A DNA stretch of 64,000 nucleotides from Sipunculus nudus (lineage: Eukaryota; Annelida; Sipuncula; Golfingiida; Sipunculidae): positions 7,933,519-7,997,518 of the forward strand of contig CM049306.1 in the NCBI GenBank assembly GCA_026874595.1, written 5' to 3'. The position numbers and the translations under genes were made by a program. Shown here in pieces: positions 1-31,585 of the stretch (positions are counted from its first letter, which is position 1; each line of letters starts with the position of its first letter). The notes under the pieces were generated by a model. The model worked only from the letters and a program-made list of their open reading frames with translations. It had not been told where the DNA came from and made no database searches.

Positions 1-1734
1 CATGGACATTAATTAAGGCTTATTTCTAAAAATATTTTTAAGTCTATTGTCACTTACTCCATCTTTTTTTTAATAAATTAATGGCCTAGCAAGCAATGTT
101 GATCTCTAACAGGTCTACATCTAAACAATAAGCACCGTACAGTCAGGTAATATCAGTTAATTACAAAGACTATTACTAAAATAAAATTTACAAAGGGAGT
201 CAAAAAGACACAACCTAAAAAACAGACGGTTGCTAAAATTTTATGATCAGCTGTAGCCAGTAGGAACAATTTCTTAGAAACCGGCCTGGTCGCAAAACCC
301 TGTCATGGTCACCACAGAACTGATGAAATAACACAATTTTTGCAATACCAAACAGATCGTGCGTTAGACATCGTCAGTTACAGGTTCCAGTAAATGGGCC
401 CACATCATTTGTTTTACATACAGTGCAACCGTCACCATAGCTGAAAATTATAATCAGCATATTGACACGGTGTCAGTGAACATTTTCCCGCCAAAATAGC
501 CATGAATGAAATCACATGGGGTGAATTTTTACTATGAACCTCTTATTGGCCCTCTGCTTATAGCACGTGACAGCTCTGCCAATCACAAGATCGTTTGTGT
601 GGGCCAGCCTGCCAAGGCATGTGTTTAAGCAAATCAACATGTCACATGGTTTAAAGGCCCACATTGGCAGGTGACAGTTTGAAAGTCAAGAAAACTTTCA
701 TCAAACACAACAGGGAAGAGCTTCCACTTTATTTGTAGTCAAAACAGTACCTTTTCTTATTGTTCAATATTTTTGCAGGCAGTTTTGCCCGCAATTTAGC
801 TCGAGTAACGAACATGGATAGTTTTTTTTTTCATGGAATTTTTGCTCCTCGCGTGCAAGAGTGTACTGATCCTTCCACGCATATATAGGTACAATCAGAC
901 CTCAGATTAAACGATCAGCACCATCGGGAAATGCCTTTCATTACAGAAATTAAAAGCATCTCGGGATGTAACATAAAGGCTGTTTTTGAAGCACTTTAAG
1001 GCCAATTTTTACCGGCCAATGTGTGTGTGCGGCAGATCATACGAACAAAAATTATTTACAGACTAGTCCAAAAACATTTTCCAGCTGCAGCTGAAATTCT
1101 CGATCGGCTGGGTTAGCCCCACCACAATTTTTTAAGGATGACCAGATAACCTGAAACATTTATAAATAATTTATATATTGGATATTGAATGTTGTTTGAA
1201 ATGAAGTTTCAACCAGGTTAAAATGGTGGCACACACGGTAAGCTTGGTTAAAACAAGCATACATCAGGTAAATATCAGTTGCACAAAAAAATTGGCGCAC
1301 CTCCAGGGCGCATCGAGGCAGACTTTAGTGCACCATTATATCGCCAAGGCGCGGCATAAACAGAACACGGCAGAGATATATGAGAAGAACTCAAATTTTT
1401 ACTTTGAAGCAATTATCCATAGAGACAACACAACAGGTTTAGGAGAGATCATGTAATTTTATTCTTGCACAATAATACCTGATTATTGTTATTTTCGTGT
1501 ACATTAATATGCTGAGTAGACAACATTATTATGATCTCAAATTCAAATATATCCTTAACTTCCCTGCTCTTCAATATTTTGCATTTTATTCTAGTAACAT
1601 AAGCTTCTCAACCTCTCAGCTAACCTTCCAGATGAAGGAACTATATATTTCAAATGACTCCCTACTATCTTGGCGTTAACCAGGACAATCACACCGGTTA
1701 AGTCATTAATTAAAGACTGGTGAAGTCTACTTAC
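1..1734. other. SMC3 intron 11 (partial), no gene seen
   Basis: AT-rich, apparently unique sequence. I looked for the expected next SMC3 residues on the minus strand and did not find them. Short open frames here show no recognisable domain. Confidence 0.6.
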
Positions 1735-22147
<20,413 letters not shown>

Positions 22148-22157
22148 CGTGCACCGT

Positions 22158-22160
22158 CAT
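22158..22160 (-). promoter_or_regulatory. Upstream ATG overlapping the SMC3 start
   Basis: An out-of-frame ATG lies 13 nt before the SMC3 start. If it is in the mRNA, its frame runs 15 codons across the exon 1/2 junction and stops inside exon 2 (CTT TAG). The context is weak (T at -3), so leaky scanning is expected. Whether transcription starts far enough upstream to include it is unknown. Confidence 0.4.
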
Positions 22161-22251
22161 AGATTATTCTTTCTATTGGGATATTTCACGCAATGTGGAC
22201 GAAAATACAAGATCCTCGGAACAAAGCGGGCCTCTATTTACATCGATAGTA

Positions 22252-22261
22252 AAGATGGCGG
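22252..22261 (+). promoter_or_regulatory. YY1-type site AAGATGGCGG in the SMC3 promoter region
   Basis: AAGATGGCGG, about 105 bp upstream of the SMC3 start codon, matches the YY1 core AAGATGGCGGC that is common near animal housekeeping start sites. The promoter assignment itself is inferred from position. No TATA box is obvious. Confidence 0.45.
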
Positions 22262-22643
22262 TAAAGTTGCTGGCCGCTCATGCATTCATATCGGTGCACG
22301 TATGAATAAAACTCGGTGATGCCGTGAAATGAATACGTTGGTTTTTATACCAGCTATTGTCATTATGATCATGGTTCTGTATCAATCATATTTATCACTT
22401 GATTTTCTTATTAACATGGACTGAATAATTTTGTACGCCGCAAGGGGCCCACATACATAAACATACAGTGATGGCGGGAAAAATTGATAGTCATATTTGC
22501 ATAAAGGCACAACTTTCAAGTAGGCATACAATGATTTTTTATTGGAGGTTTTTGTTATTTGTTCTTTATGATAGCGCAACCTTATTGAACTGTGAACATC
22601 ATTTTGAAAAATAAACTGAAGTAACATATTTCAGGGGCGGATC

Positions 22644-23290
22644 ACAGGCGCTTGAATCCCTATTTATAATAGCCTTAGGCCTAATTCTCACCTGTTTTTT
22701 GTAGATGATTTACTTAAAAGTTTATATTTTTCAATATTTTACAAGTAAACAACATATGGAAGTGACAACCTAATATATGGCAGTTAAGAATTTTATAATA
22801 AATCCCCCGTTTATATTTCACAACATTTTAGTCTCTTTATCATGATCTGGCAGATATGGTGTGTCCCTCCATAAATAGCCATCTTTGTTTTAGCTGGTTA
22901 TATTTTTTGGAGTGTTTACATGAGATCATCCAATCAGCAGCTGTCAGTTAAAACTGATTTTGCATGTGACCAATGACCTTGACCGGCAAAAGTGGGTCTG
23001 ATATGTTGTAAAATGTAGACTGATTTCTCATATTTTAAGAATATTCTGTTACTCAAATAAGGCATAGGTAGGAATTTAGTTACCTTGTTGAAAATAAAAT
23101 TAAGGTTCTGTAATTCTCTCCTCTGCACTATAATTGCTTCCCTTGAAATGTAGCCTACCTAATAAAAAATTTCATAGCAAAAAACAGGTGGACATGAGGA
23201 GATGAAACGGACTATACGACAAAATCAGTTAATCTAACCAATAATTGGAGATATGAAGACTTTATTATAAATAGGGATTCAAGCGCCTGT
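22644..23290. mobile_element. MITE with 28-bp terminal inverted repeats and 9-bp target duplication
   Basis: The inverted repeats 22644-22671 and 23263-23290 (starting ACAGGCGCTTGAATCCC) are exact complements by eye. They are flanked by GGGCGGATC at 22635-22643 and 23291-23299. A 9-bp duplication is typical of Mutator-like elements. At 647 bp with no open frame of note it is non-autonomous. Confidence 0.88.
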
Positions 23291-23597
23291 GGGCGGATCA
23301 AGGATTTTGGAAAGAGGTTCAAGGGTCCATTAACCCAGGCCGGATGACTAGGCCTAAAACAAAATCAGAAAAAAAAAAAATTTAAAAGGTCCTTTATACG
23401 GAAAGGAGGGGGACCAGGTCCAAAAATTTGGCTTGAAACCCTTAAACTAAGGTTGTTTTGGCTAAAAAAAAAAGGGGGTCCGGTCCCCTATATGTAATTA
23501 TATATATAGGCAGATGATATTTAAGATAAAATAGGCCTATAGGCATATACACTGTGTCAAACACAGCATGCCAGTTTGAATACAAGTCACTTAAGGG

Positions 23598-23720
23598 ACT
23601 TAACGAAACCCTAACGAGGATATCTCGAAGGTGTTCGTTAGGGCATCTTTATGCATATTTATCGTTAGTTAACTAAGGATCGTTAGTCTTTCAAAAAGGG
23701 TCTCGTTAGCTCTTCTGGGA
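23598..23720. repeat. CGTTAACGA-rich palindromic repeat, left copy
   Basis: Contains CTTAACGAAACCCTAAC, inverted CCCTAACGA and TCGTTAGGG, and several CGTTAG words. A related block lies at 26762-26933. Confidence 0.6.
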
Positions 23721-25320
23721 ACATCCGGTGTGACTAGAAAGTTTGCTTTAGACTGGTTTCCCTCTCAAGATAGGTCCCGAGAGGCTCTAGAAAACGACAA
23801 CATGGGCTATTTTGGGACGAACCTATGGCAAATGTTCATACTTATATACATGCACATTGTTGCTACATCTAATTTTAATCAGTCGGTCAACTTTATTTTA
23901 GAATGCGTTTGTTCTGAATGGTTTGATAGAGGGTGAAACCAGTCATAGCCAATGTTTCCGCGTTTATCCGCCCAAAATTATGTTGACAATAGCCAGCATT
24001 CAATCCAAACAGAAATCTGCTTACCGAAAGTGGTCAGGAGACAGCCTAAGCCAATGATTTCATGCGCATGCAAGGCTGATATGAGCGTTTTGACACATTA
24101 ACTGAACAAAAGCAACCAAGCATTGAGCAGTTTTCGGATGAATGCCTTTATCCTTTCATTTCTTCAATAATTAACCGACATTATATGGAGCCAGAAAATA
24201 TTTAACATGGTTAGTTGGTCCATTTAAGTCTATATATGAATGACTTATTTTTAAGAATAATTTTATAATTTTTTTTTCAAATATCCTGCTTCATACGGCA
24301 TTTTAAAAGCTGACTATAAGGCAAAAAAAAATAAAAATAAAGGTATGGTTCTCAGGCACTTTTTCTCAGAAATTAGTGCGGGCGGGCGGTATTTTACTTT
24401 TGACCTTTTTTTTGTATGTTTCAATTAAAATGTCATATAATCAGGGAAAAGCATGAAAATAACATTTTTTTTTTCGCTAAACAGGTAAATGCTCTAGGCC
24501 TACATAAATTATATTATTATTCTTCATGAAAGATATATTCAAAATAAAAATTTTTGATGCGGGGGTTAAAATTGACGCTGGCAGTGCCTAAGAAATAATA
24601 CCTTTTATTTTATTTATTAATTTTTTTTTTTTTTGCCTAAAATGTAAACGCCAGAGCCATTTATGTGTGGACTTGCTCTCTGTCTCACAACCACCAGCGC
24701 CACCTTTAAGGGGTTTCTCAACTAATAATCTCAAAAATTTTCATATATTGGCCTATTATTTTTAAATTTAACCCATTGAAATACACATTTTTGTCTATAA
24801 ATAAGATTGATATTTAATTCTGCAAGATTATTTAGAATATTATGAAAAATACATAGGTCAGTTTTCTAAAATATGCAATTTTTGGTTCCCCCTTAGTTAT
24901 AATATCAAATAAAAACCAACTCCAATGTGAATTTCAACTTCATATACTGCAAAAATAAACACATTGACCCCCAGATTTAATTTCATGATTTTACAAAGTA
25001 TGCCTTGTAGATATCATGAACAAAATATTTAAAAAATTCCATTGGTAGTTTAAAGTGTCAGGTTTCTGTTAAATTCTGTAAGCCTTCTAAGTTAAATATA
25101 TCATATGATAATATGTTTCTTTTGTCATTCAAAGTAATTATTAATATTATATTTGATTTTGGGATTCACATGTATAAAGAATGCATGTATGCGCAGTATA
25201 TTATGTTTCTCTGTTAATAAAGTTATGTTATTATTTCATCTTATTACAAATGTGTGCGTATTTATAATTATTGATATCTCCATGACGTTTCTACGGAGCC
25301 CTGGAGATGACATAGTAAAA
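23721..25320. other. No gene recognised
   Basis: AT-rich sequence with poly(A) and poly(T) runs. No domain-bearing frame, and no repeat I can pair elsewhere in the window. Confidence 0.5.
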
Positions 25321-25329
25321 AATATATTT

Positions 25330-25570
25330 ATTTATTCGTGCGCACGAATTACTAATTCGTGCGCACGAGTTACTAGGTGTGAAAAATATATTTTCAAGGT
25401 GGAAAAAAATATTTATTAATTCATGCACACGAATTACTAATTCATGCGCGCGAATTAGTGGCCAATGAGTATAGCTTTCTTATGTTGCTGGCTCAATGCT
25501 TATTGGCTACTCATTCGTGCGCATGAATTAATAACTTGTCCGCACGAATCACTAGCCAATAAAAAGCACG
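25330..25570. repeat. Cluster of six short palindromes around TTCGTGCGCACGAA
   Basis: Copies or one- to three-base variants at about 25336, 25356, 25420, 25440, 25512 and 25538, each about 16 bp and usually followed by TTACTA or TTAGT. Several contain the GTGCGCAC core. Confidence 0.8.
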
Positions 25571-26760
25571 CACATATCGACTCAGTCTAGGCACATGCTG
25601 GCAGATACTGCGAGCACACCCAGTTGTCAAAATTGAGCCCAACGACTTCCGACAATTTCGTGATTTTCTATACCTTAAAAATTCGGAACTCTATTGTGCT
25701 TGATTGTAGAAAGGGCTATAAGCTATACTTAAAGAATATAAATATAAAACTCACAGACCCATATACTCAGTGTCGTGCATGGTGGAAAATTTCTTAGGCT
25801 TTCCGGAAAAAAAAAACACCAACCTACATTATCATCTTTGGAGCAATATATGTGAACATTATTGTAGACAAAGCCGATCAGGTTGAACTTTTTAACAGTT
25901 AGTTAATTCGCTTCACAAAGTAACTACAGTTACAGTTCTCAATCGCCATTTCATGATGTGGCTACATTGCAAATAAAACATAAACTAGGTGAAATGAGTT
26001 TCACAGAAACGGAGGTATCTCATGTCTTATTTGGGATTCACCTTAACTGATTCGCTTTCCTGCTTGGTAGGAACATATAAACATAATATGATTGAAAACC
26101 AGTAAGAGTTTGGAAAAATTGTAATATTATAAATTCCATTTCTCTATAAAAAGTATTAGATCGTATGTATAAATCATTGATACGGCTAGTACTGCAGTAA
26201 GGTAATTTAATATTTAACAATTGTTCTGTCAGACAGTCATATCCACTGGAGAGTATACAACGGAAAGGAGCTTTAACATGTACTGGAGCGCCCTCGACTA
26301 CCAGCACTGGACCTGAGTTAAAAGAGCTATGATGTTTAAGTCTAAAAATAAGAATAGACCTGGCTATACTATCCACATTTTATGAAATGGTTAATAGACT
26401 AAAGCTCCAGATTATTTGCATGCTTTATATATTACCTCAAACTCTGTCTTATGCTCAGCCCTACAGTCCGCGCAAATCGCATTTGCTAAGGATTAAGGAT
26501 ATACCGAGGTTCACACGGAAAGAATGACGCTTTCCTTTCTTTCCAATAGCCTGCAAACTTCTGAACAGTCTTCCAGTTCCATGAAATTAACCTTACTTGG
26601 TTACGACTAGGTGCCATGTCATAGGCGGGAGGTCCAACTTTTATAAATTACTCAATCATAAATACAGACTTTTTGGTTCAATTATAAGAATATAAATAAA
26701 ACAGAAATATGAAACATGAATTGAAATTTTAGCGTTAAAGTCCATTTCTCATTTCACTGA
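25571..26760. other. No gene recognised
   Basis: A 112-codon minus-strand open frame at 26038-26376 has no domain I know and no splice context that convinces me. I see nothing else. Confidence 0.45.
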
Positions 26761-26761
26761 C

Positions 26762-26933
26762 ACCTTAACGAAACCCTAACAACCAGTCCAGACCATTCGT
26801 TAAAATAGCGAAGATTTCGCCGAGTTAACGAAAAAGGCAAAATAACGATTTTGTTCGAGATACCCAAGTTTATCGTTAAAACCCCTTAACGAATTCGTTA
26901 ACCTAACGAACGCTTCGAGATCATACCCCCAGT
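26762..26933. repeat. CGTTAACGA-rich palindromic repeat, right copy
   Basis: Begins CTTAACGAAACCCTAAC like the block at 23598. Holds many GTTAACGA and TTCGTTAA words and ends with CTAACGAACGCTTCGAGAT, an inverted match to the TCTCGAAGGTGTTCGTTAGG segment of the left block. Confidence 0.6.
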
Positions 26934-27434
26934 TGACTAGTTTTGGTCTGATTTACCAATATCTTGGTTTATCTATATCATTAACAACTAAGGTGAGAAA
27001 TTGGTCATATCAACATAGGCCTATTCCAGTTGGATAGGCCTATACCAGTAGAAATGCACGTTCATGCCTGCGTGTGCACTGCTACTTACATTCCCCTTTT
27101 TTTCAGTTGTTCTCCGGATTGGGTGGAGGTCTTAATTGTTACAAACCAGTCTTCAGATTATGGTTGCATTGGTGCGGGTTACAATAGAAGGGAAACGCAT
27201 ATTCCGCCCGATTATAAATATATAATAAAGCAAATTGCTATCTGAATTCTCCTGATGAATGATAACTTTGGCTCCTATTCAGGTCAAGGAGCCCATTTAA
27301 GTTCCCATGATTTCTCGGCAAGCTACTTTTACTTTTGATAGGAAGCTGTGCAACTTGTGCATGTGTCAATTAAATGGTTATACGGTAACATTTTGTGCCT
27401 TGCATAAGTATGCCTACTGTGACCTATAGCTGTA

Positions 27435-28362
27435 CCAAAGAGATTACAGACTGGAGTATCAAGTGAGAGTCTGGCCGTGTCGAATGTTGCTGACGGAGGT
27501 AAAAAAAAAACTCGCTGCTCAAAGGCACACAGAGATGCCGCTTATAATCCCGGCGCTAATTGATACAGTGCGAGAGACTCCCCTTTGGTGTGACTTCGGA
27601 ACATCTCGTAAATTCCCGGATGCGGTAAACATGGGCGATAATACGAGAATAACGCGCCGTCAGCGACTGAGCGGACGATGGCTCACTGTTATCCATCAAA
27701 ATGAAAGTCATCCGGTGAAAAGCGTCAAAATATTTAGTTATCGACGGAATACTATAATACATGGCTAATCATAAATATATATCAGAAGTGTGGGAACTGA
27801 TCTATATTTTTATAATTCCGAAGTTATTTTTTGGAAAGTAAGGTTTACTTTCACCAGTCGTCCGTCATGAATCACGGCAGAAGTTGATGCAGAGTGACCG
27901 CATCTATCCCAAAATCGATCCAGTGATTCCTCAACACAAGACCTCTCTAGATATATTTGTGACGCATAATTCTTGACAAAACAAACCATTTGCGCATTCA
28001 TAATTCCGGTCAATGTTATTCCAGTGATATACCGCTCAGTTACTGGATATATCGCTCTCCGCTTTAGCGAGCCCGATTTAATCGGACTCAATATTATAAG
28101 GCCCTGCCATATATTGAGTCCGATAGGGCCTAATAATATTGAGTCTGATTAAATCGGGCTAGCTTTAGCGAGCTAAAGCGGACCGCGGAAGCAACATCCA
28201 GCAGACTCGCTTTATCAAAAGCCGTGTCGCCGCTGCGCCTGATACCGTGGCCCAAAAGGCGCAACATAGAGTCAATGGGCTCATCAGGTCTTAATTGTAA
28301 TTAGCGCACGACTGACACTCGAGGTTTCTGACAGTTAATACTCCAGTCTGTAATCTCCTTGG
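27435..28362. mobile_element. Terminal-inverted-repeat element of about 930 bp
   Basis: The left end 27435-27458 (CCAAAGAGATTACAGACTGG...) and the right end 28339-28362 are inverted copies differing at one base. The interior is noticeably richer in CpG than its surroundings. It contains a 101-codon plus-strand open frame (27463-27768) with no recognised domain and the long palindrome at 28059-28181. Target duplications could not be identified. Confidence 0.7.
28059..28181. repeat. Long imperfect palindrome (hairpin)
   Basis: Arms 28059-28105 and 28125-28181 read CCGCTTTAGCGAGCCCGATT... and its inverse, with about ten extra bases in the right arm. The loop repeats ATTGAGTCCGAT, which also occurs in the arms. 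Confidence 0.85.
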
Positions 28363-28369
28363 CTGGAGC

Positions 28370-29310
28370 AATGTTGGGATAAATGCGGTACGTCACTCAT
28401 GCTGCATGCATCGTCAATTCATGCTGTGATAGATGACGCATCACTGGAAGAGAAAAACTTTGTTGCCTTGAATAAATTAACGCGCCGTTTTCCGTGTAAA
28501 CTCCTTGGCCGCATGATGAAAACCATATAGCATTTTTTATGCTTGATTTCTGGCCATGGGCAGCTGAGCCATTTCTTGGAAATTATACGGGTAAGTAAAC
28601 CGAATTAACTGACACCATGCAGAATAAAGCCATCCAAGAAAAGATTGTAATATAGATTGTTTTATAACGTTTTCATGCCATGCGCCTTTTAGGCACAATA
28701 TAATCAAACCGGTACTGTCTATAGCCCTGATCGGACGTTAATTTTTATGTTTGCTTCTAAAATGTGAAAAATAAAAAATAAAACGTGATCCAGTAAACTC
28801 GGTATAGGCTTTTGTCGCGAACAGTGGGACGGTCAGAGAGTGGCAAATTAGTTATATCATTTGCCGCTAGATGGAAGTACCTGCATGCACTATGCGTCAT
28901 ATCAGTTGAATCGACTGGACTATTCTAAGACTAAAATCATGATGTACGCTATGATATACCGGCCTGCACGTTGGGCCCCCACGTCACAATGTGAAAACAA
29001 CAAGCAAGAATATCTTTATTTTCATTTTTTTCCAGTTAACGAATTTGATATTGTAACCTCCCAACAGCGGTAATGATCGAGTATACCTTAATTTCATGAA
29101 TATTTGTTAAATATATTGCTCGATCTCTTTGTTTATTAATTTAAAAATGTACCCTTCTTGGCCTGTTTTCTAATCTGATTAGTTAAGTATGTAGCTTTAA
29201 TACCACGAAAATCCATTTATCAGATTCCAACTAAATCAAGATTTTATCATTCATAAAATTAATCTGTGTTTAAATGGTACTTGATGATAACTGAATAATA
29301 TGAATAGATC
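28370..29310. other. No gene recognised
   Basis: Mixed-composition sequence. Donor-like GTAAGTAAA near 28591 follows an open stretch, but no exon can be supported. Confidence 0.4.
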
Positions 29311-29317
29311 AGGTATA

Positions 29318-29375
29318 TGGATATATATATATATGTATATATATATGTGTATATATATATATATATATGAATATA

Positions 29376-29420
<45 letters not shown>
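29318..29420. repeat. (AT)n microsatellite, interrupted
   Basis: About 100 bp of AT units interrupted by GTATAT and GAATAT variants. Open frames through it encode only Tyr-Ile runs. Confidence 0.95.
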
Positions 29421-29427
<7 letters not shown>

Positions 29428-29794
29428 CCCACGTAGCAAATAACGTTTTTAAACGTTTTCAACATGTTGCACAGATGTTTCAACAGAATATTAAATAAAA
29501 ACCTTTAAAATTTAAAGTGATGTTGATAAACCATTATATCAATTATAACAATACCTCAAGCTTTTAATTATAGCTATGTCAAAATAATGAAAGACATTTT
29601 TTCTACATATTTGTTAGAATGTAATGAGAATTTTTTTTTGTTCTGACGAATGATAACAGGATTAAAATTTTGTAAATATTCCTAAGATCATTTTTAAAAG
29701 CTTTTTAAAACATTTTAAACATATAAACTACTATGTTTTTAAATAATTCTGAAAACGTTTTAAAAACATTTCCATAACATGTTTGTATCAAATT

Positions 29795-29796
<2 letters not shown>

Positions 29797-29873
<77 letters not shown>

Positions 29874-29932
29874 ATCAAACTAACTATATGATACATTATA
29901 TATATGTATATATATAATATATATATATATAT
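29797..29932. repeat. (AT)n microsatellite, two blocks
   Basis: A long pure block (29797-29865) and a second broken block to 29932. The flanks contain repeated AAACATTTT/AAACGTTTT words on both sides. Confidence 0.95.
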
Positions 29933-30239
29933 GAGATAATGACGGAACAACTGTTTTAGAAAATTTTCTGTAGAAAAATCTATGCGACATATAAAAATAT
30001 TTTGTGATGTATGGGTTAAATGTGCTTCTCAATATAGTGAACGTGGCGAGCAGGTGTTCATTTCACTGTATGCTACTGCCATCTCGTGGTGAAAGAGTAA
30101 ACGATTTTCCATGAATCATGGCAGAGGTCGCCTGGCAATGTCAACAAAAATAAAGACAATTAATGAAATAGCATACTGGGCTTTTAAATAAATGGAACCC
30201 TAGTGTAAGTTGTAAAAACGTTCGTTTGGAATTGATCGT

Positions 30240-30541
30240 GTTATATCATCCATACAGCATATTTATTGTGTGCATGACCCCAATCGTGTAGAGGGCAGGT
30301 CAAGGACAGATTGAAGGTGAAGGTCATCGAATCGCGTCGCCATATCTTTTGAAGTGGAAAAGGAAGCAAAATGCTAGTAAAATGTCCCGTCAGCACTGTG
30401 AATATAAGGTTCTTGAAGTCGAGAGCAGCATAGGGTGCACTCAGCGGCCAACCTGAACAAGCGGAGGTGCAGTGTAAACATACTGTGAAGGCCATCACAA
30501 GCGGATCTCGAGGGTCGGGACCTTCGCATTTACCTCCACAG
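30240..30541 (+). other. Possible non-coding or 5' UTR exon
   Basis: A GC-richer island in AT-rich DNA ending TACCTCCACAG followed by GTGAGAAAA, a strong donor. The minus-strand 117-codon frame has no domain. It could be a first exon of a plus-strand transcript, for example a far-upstream leader of the THAP gene, but nothing ties them together. Confidence 0.25.
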
Positions 30542-30599
30542 GTGAGAAAATTGATTGAACCATTGGTGGTACTGGATTGTAGCAATAACAACATATGAC

Positions 30600-31585
30600 A
30601 TTATATTAACTGTAAATCTGATAACACACAATACCCAATATTTATATAAAGACCAGGTCGGTAAGATTAGGTTCTAAAGCAATAATGGGAGAAAAGCATT
30701 TTACTATTTCAGCATGGATTTGGAAAGTTAAAAAATGGAATAGTTCTTTTCAAAAATCAGTGTTTATATTTAGCATAATAATTTCTTTAAATTTTATGCA
30801 CATTATGTTGCATTTGAAATGGAAAATTTTTAACATTTAAAAATAAAGCCGTAATTATCCTAATTTAAAAATACACTATGAAAAATCATTCAGAATTGGC
30901 AAATAAGCAACAACAAAAAATGGCTGTTGATAAGCTTTGAAACTTTTAAATGGTCATTTTATTTGATATTCTATTTAGTGTTGCATATTAGTTTCTTGAT
31001 ATTTAGATTTTTATAATATAATATATATAGATGATTGATTGCAAGACTGCCAGCAGAAATTTTCATGATGAATTTTATTTTTACCAATAAATATTTGATT
31101 GTTCAAAAGTAGGAAAAATAACATGCATGTTTAAAATTATATGTGGTGTGACATACTGCATTGAGAGCCAGTTTACTTTTTTAATTAAACTTTACACATT
31201 AATCACCAAAAGTGGGCCTGTGAATTGTGGGGGCCCTTAGCATCGATTCAATGGTCATACGCTGACAGAAGTGGCCAATTTAAAATCCAACAATTATAAA
31301 ACTCTGATTCTGTATATAACTAGCTAGCTATAGTACTTGAATCAAAAGGAATGTTTTTATACTGGTACTTGAATTTTCATAAGAAATTTCCTAACTTATA
31401 TTAATTTATTATTGTGTAAAGATGTCCATATGTTTATTGCTTTTCAACACCATTACTACATTATGTATAAAATTTTAAAATATATAATTAGAATATAATG
31501 ATTTATATAATTTTTATATATGGTAATTGGTATACATGTATAAATAAAATGATATTTATGTAATATATATATATATATTTATATA
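30600..31585. other. AT-rich, nothing recognised
   Basis: Very AT-rich, low-complexity stretches. No open frame or repeat of note. Confidence 0.5.

Noticed and set aside
25330-25570. CRISPR-like array
   Set aside because: Spacing is irregular, units are perfect palindromes, and the context is eukaryotic.
26038-26376. 112-codon minus-strand frame as a gene
   Set aside because: No recognised domain, no codon-level signal, no supporting exons nearby.
29251-29950. Tyr-Ile repeat proteins on the minus strand
   Set aside because: Translations of (AT)n microsatellites, as also at 33100-33357 and 56159-56577.
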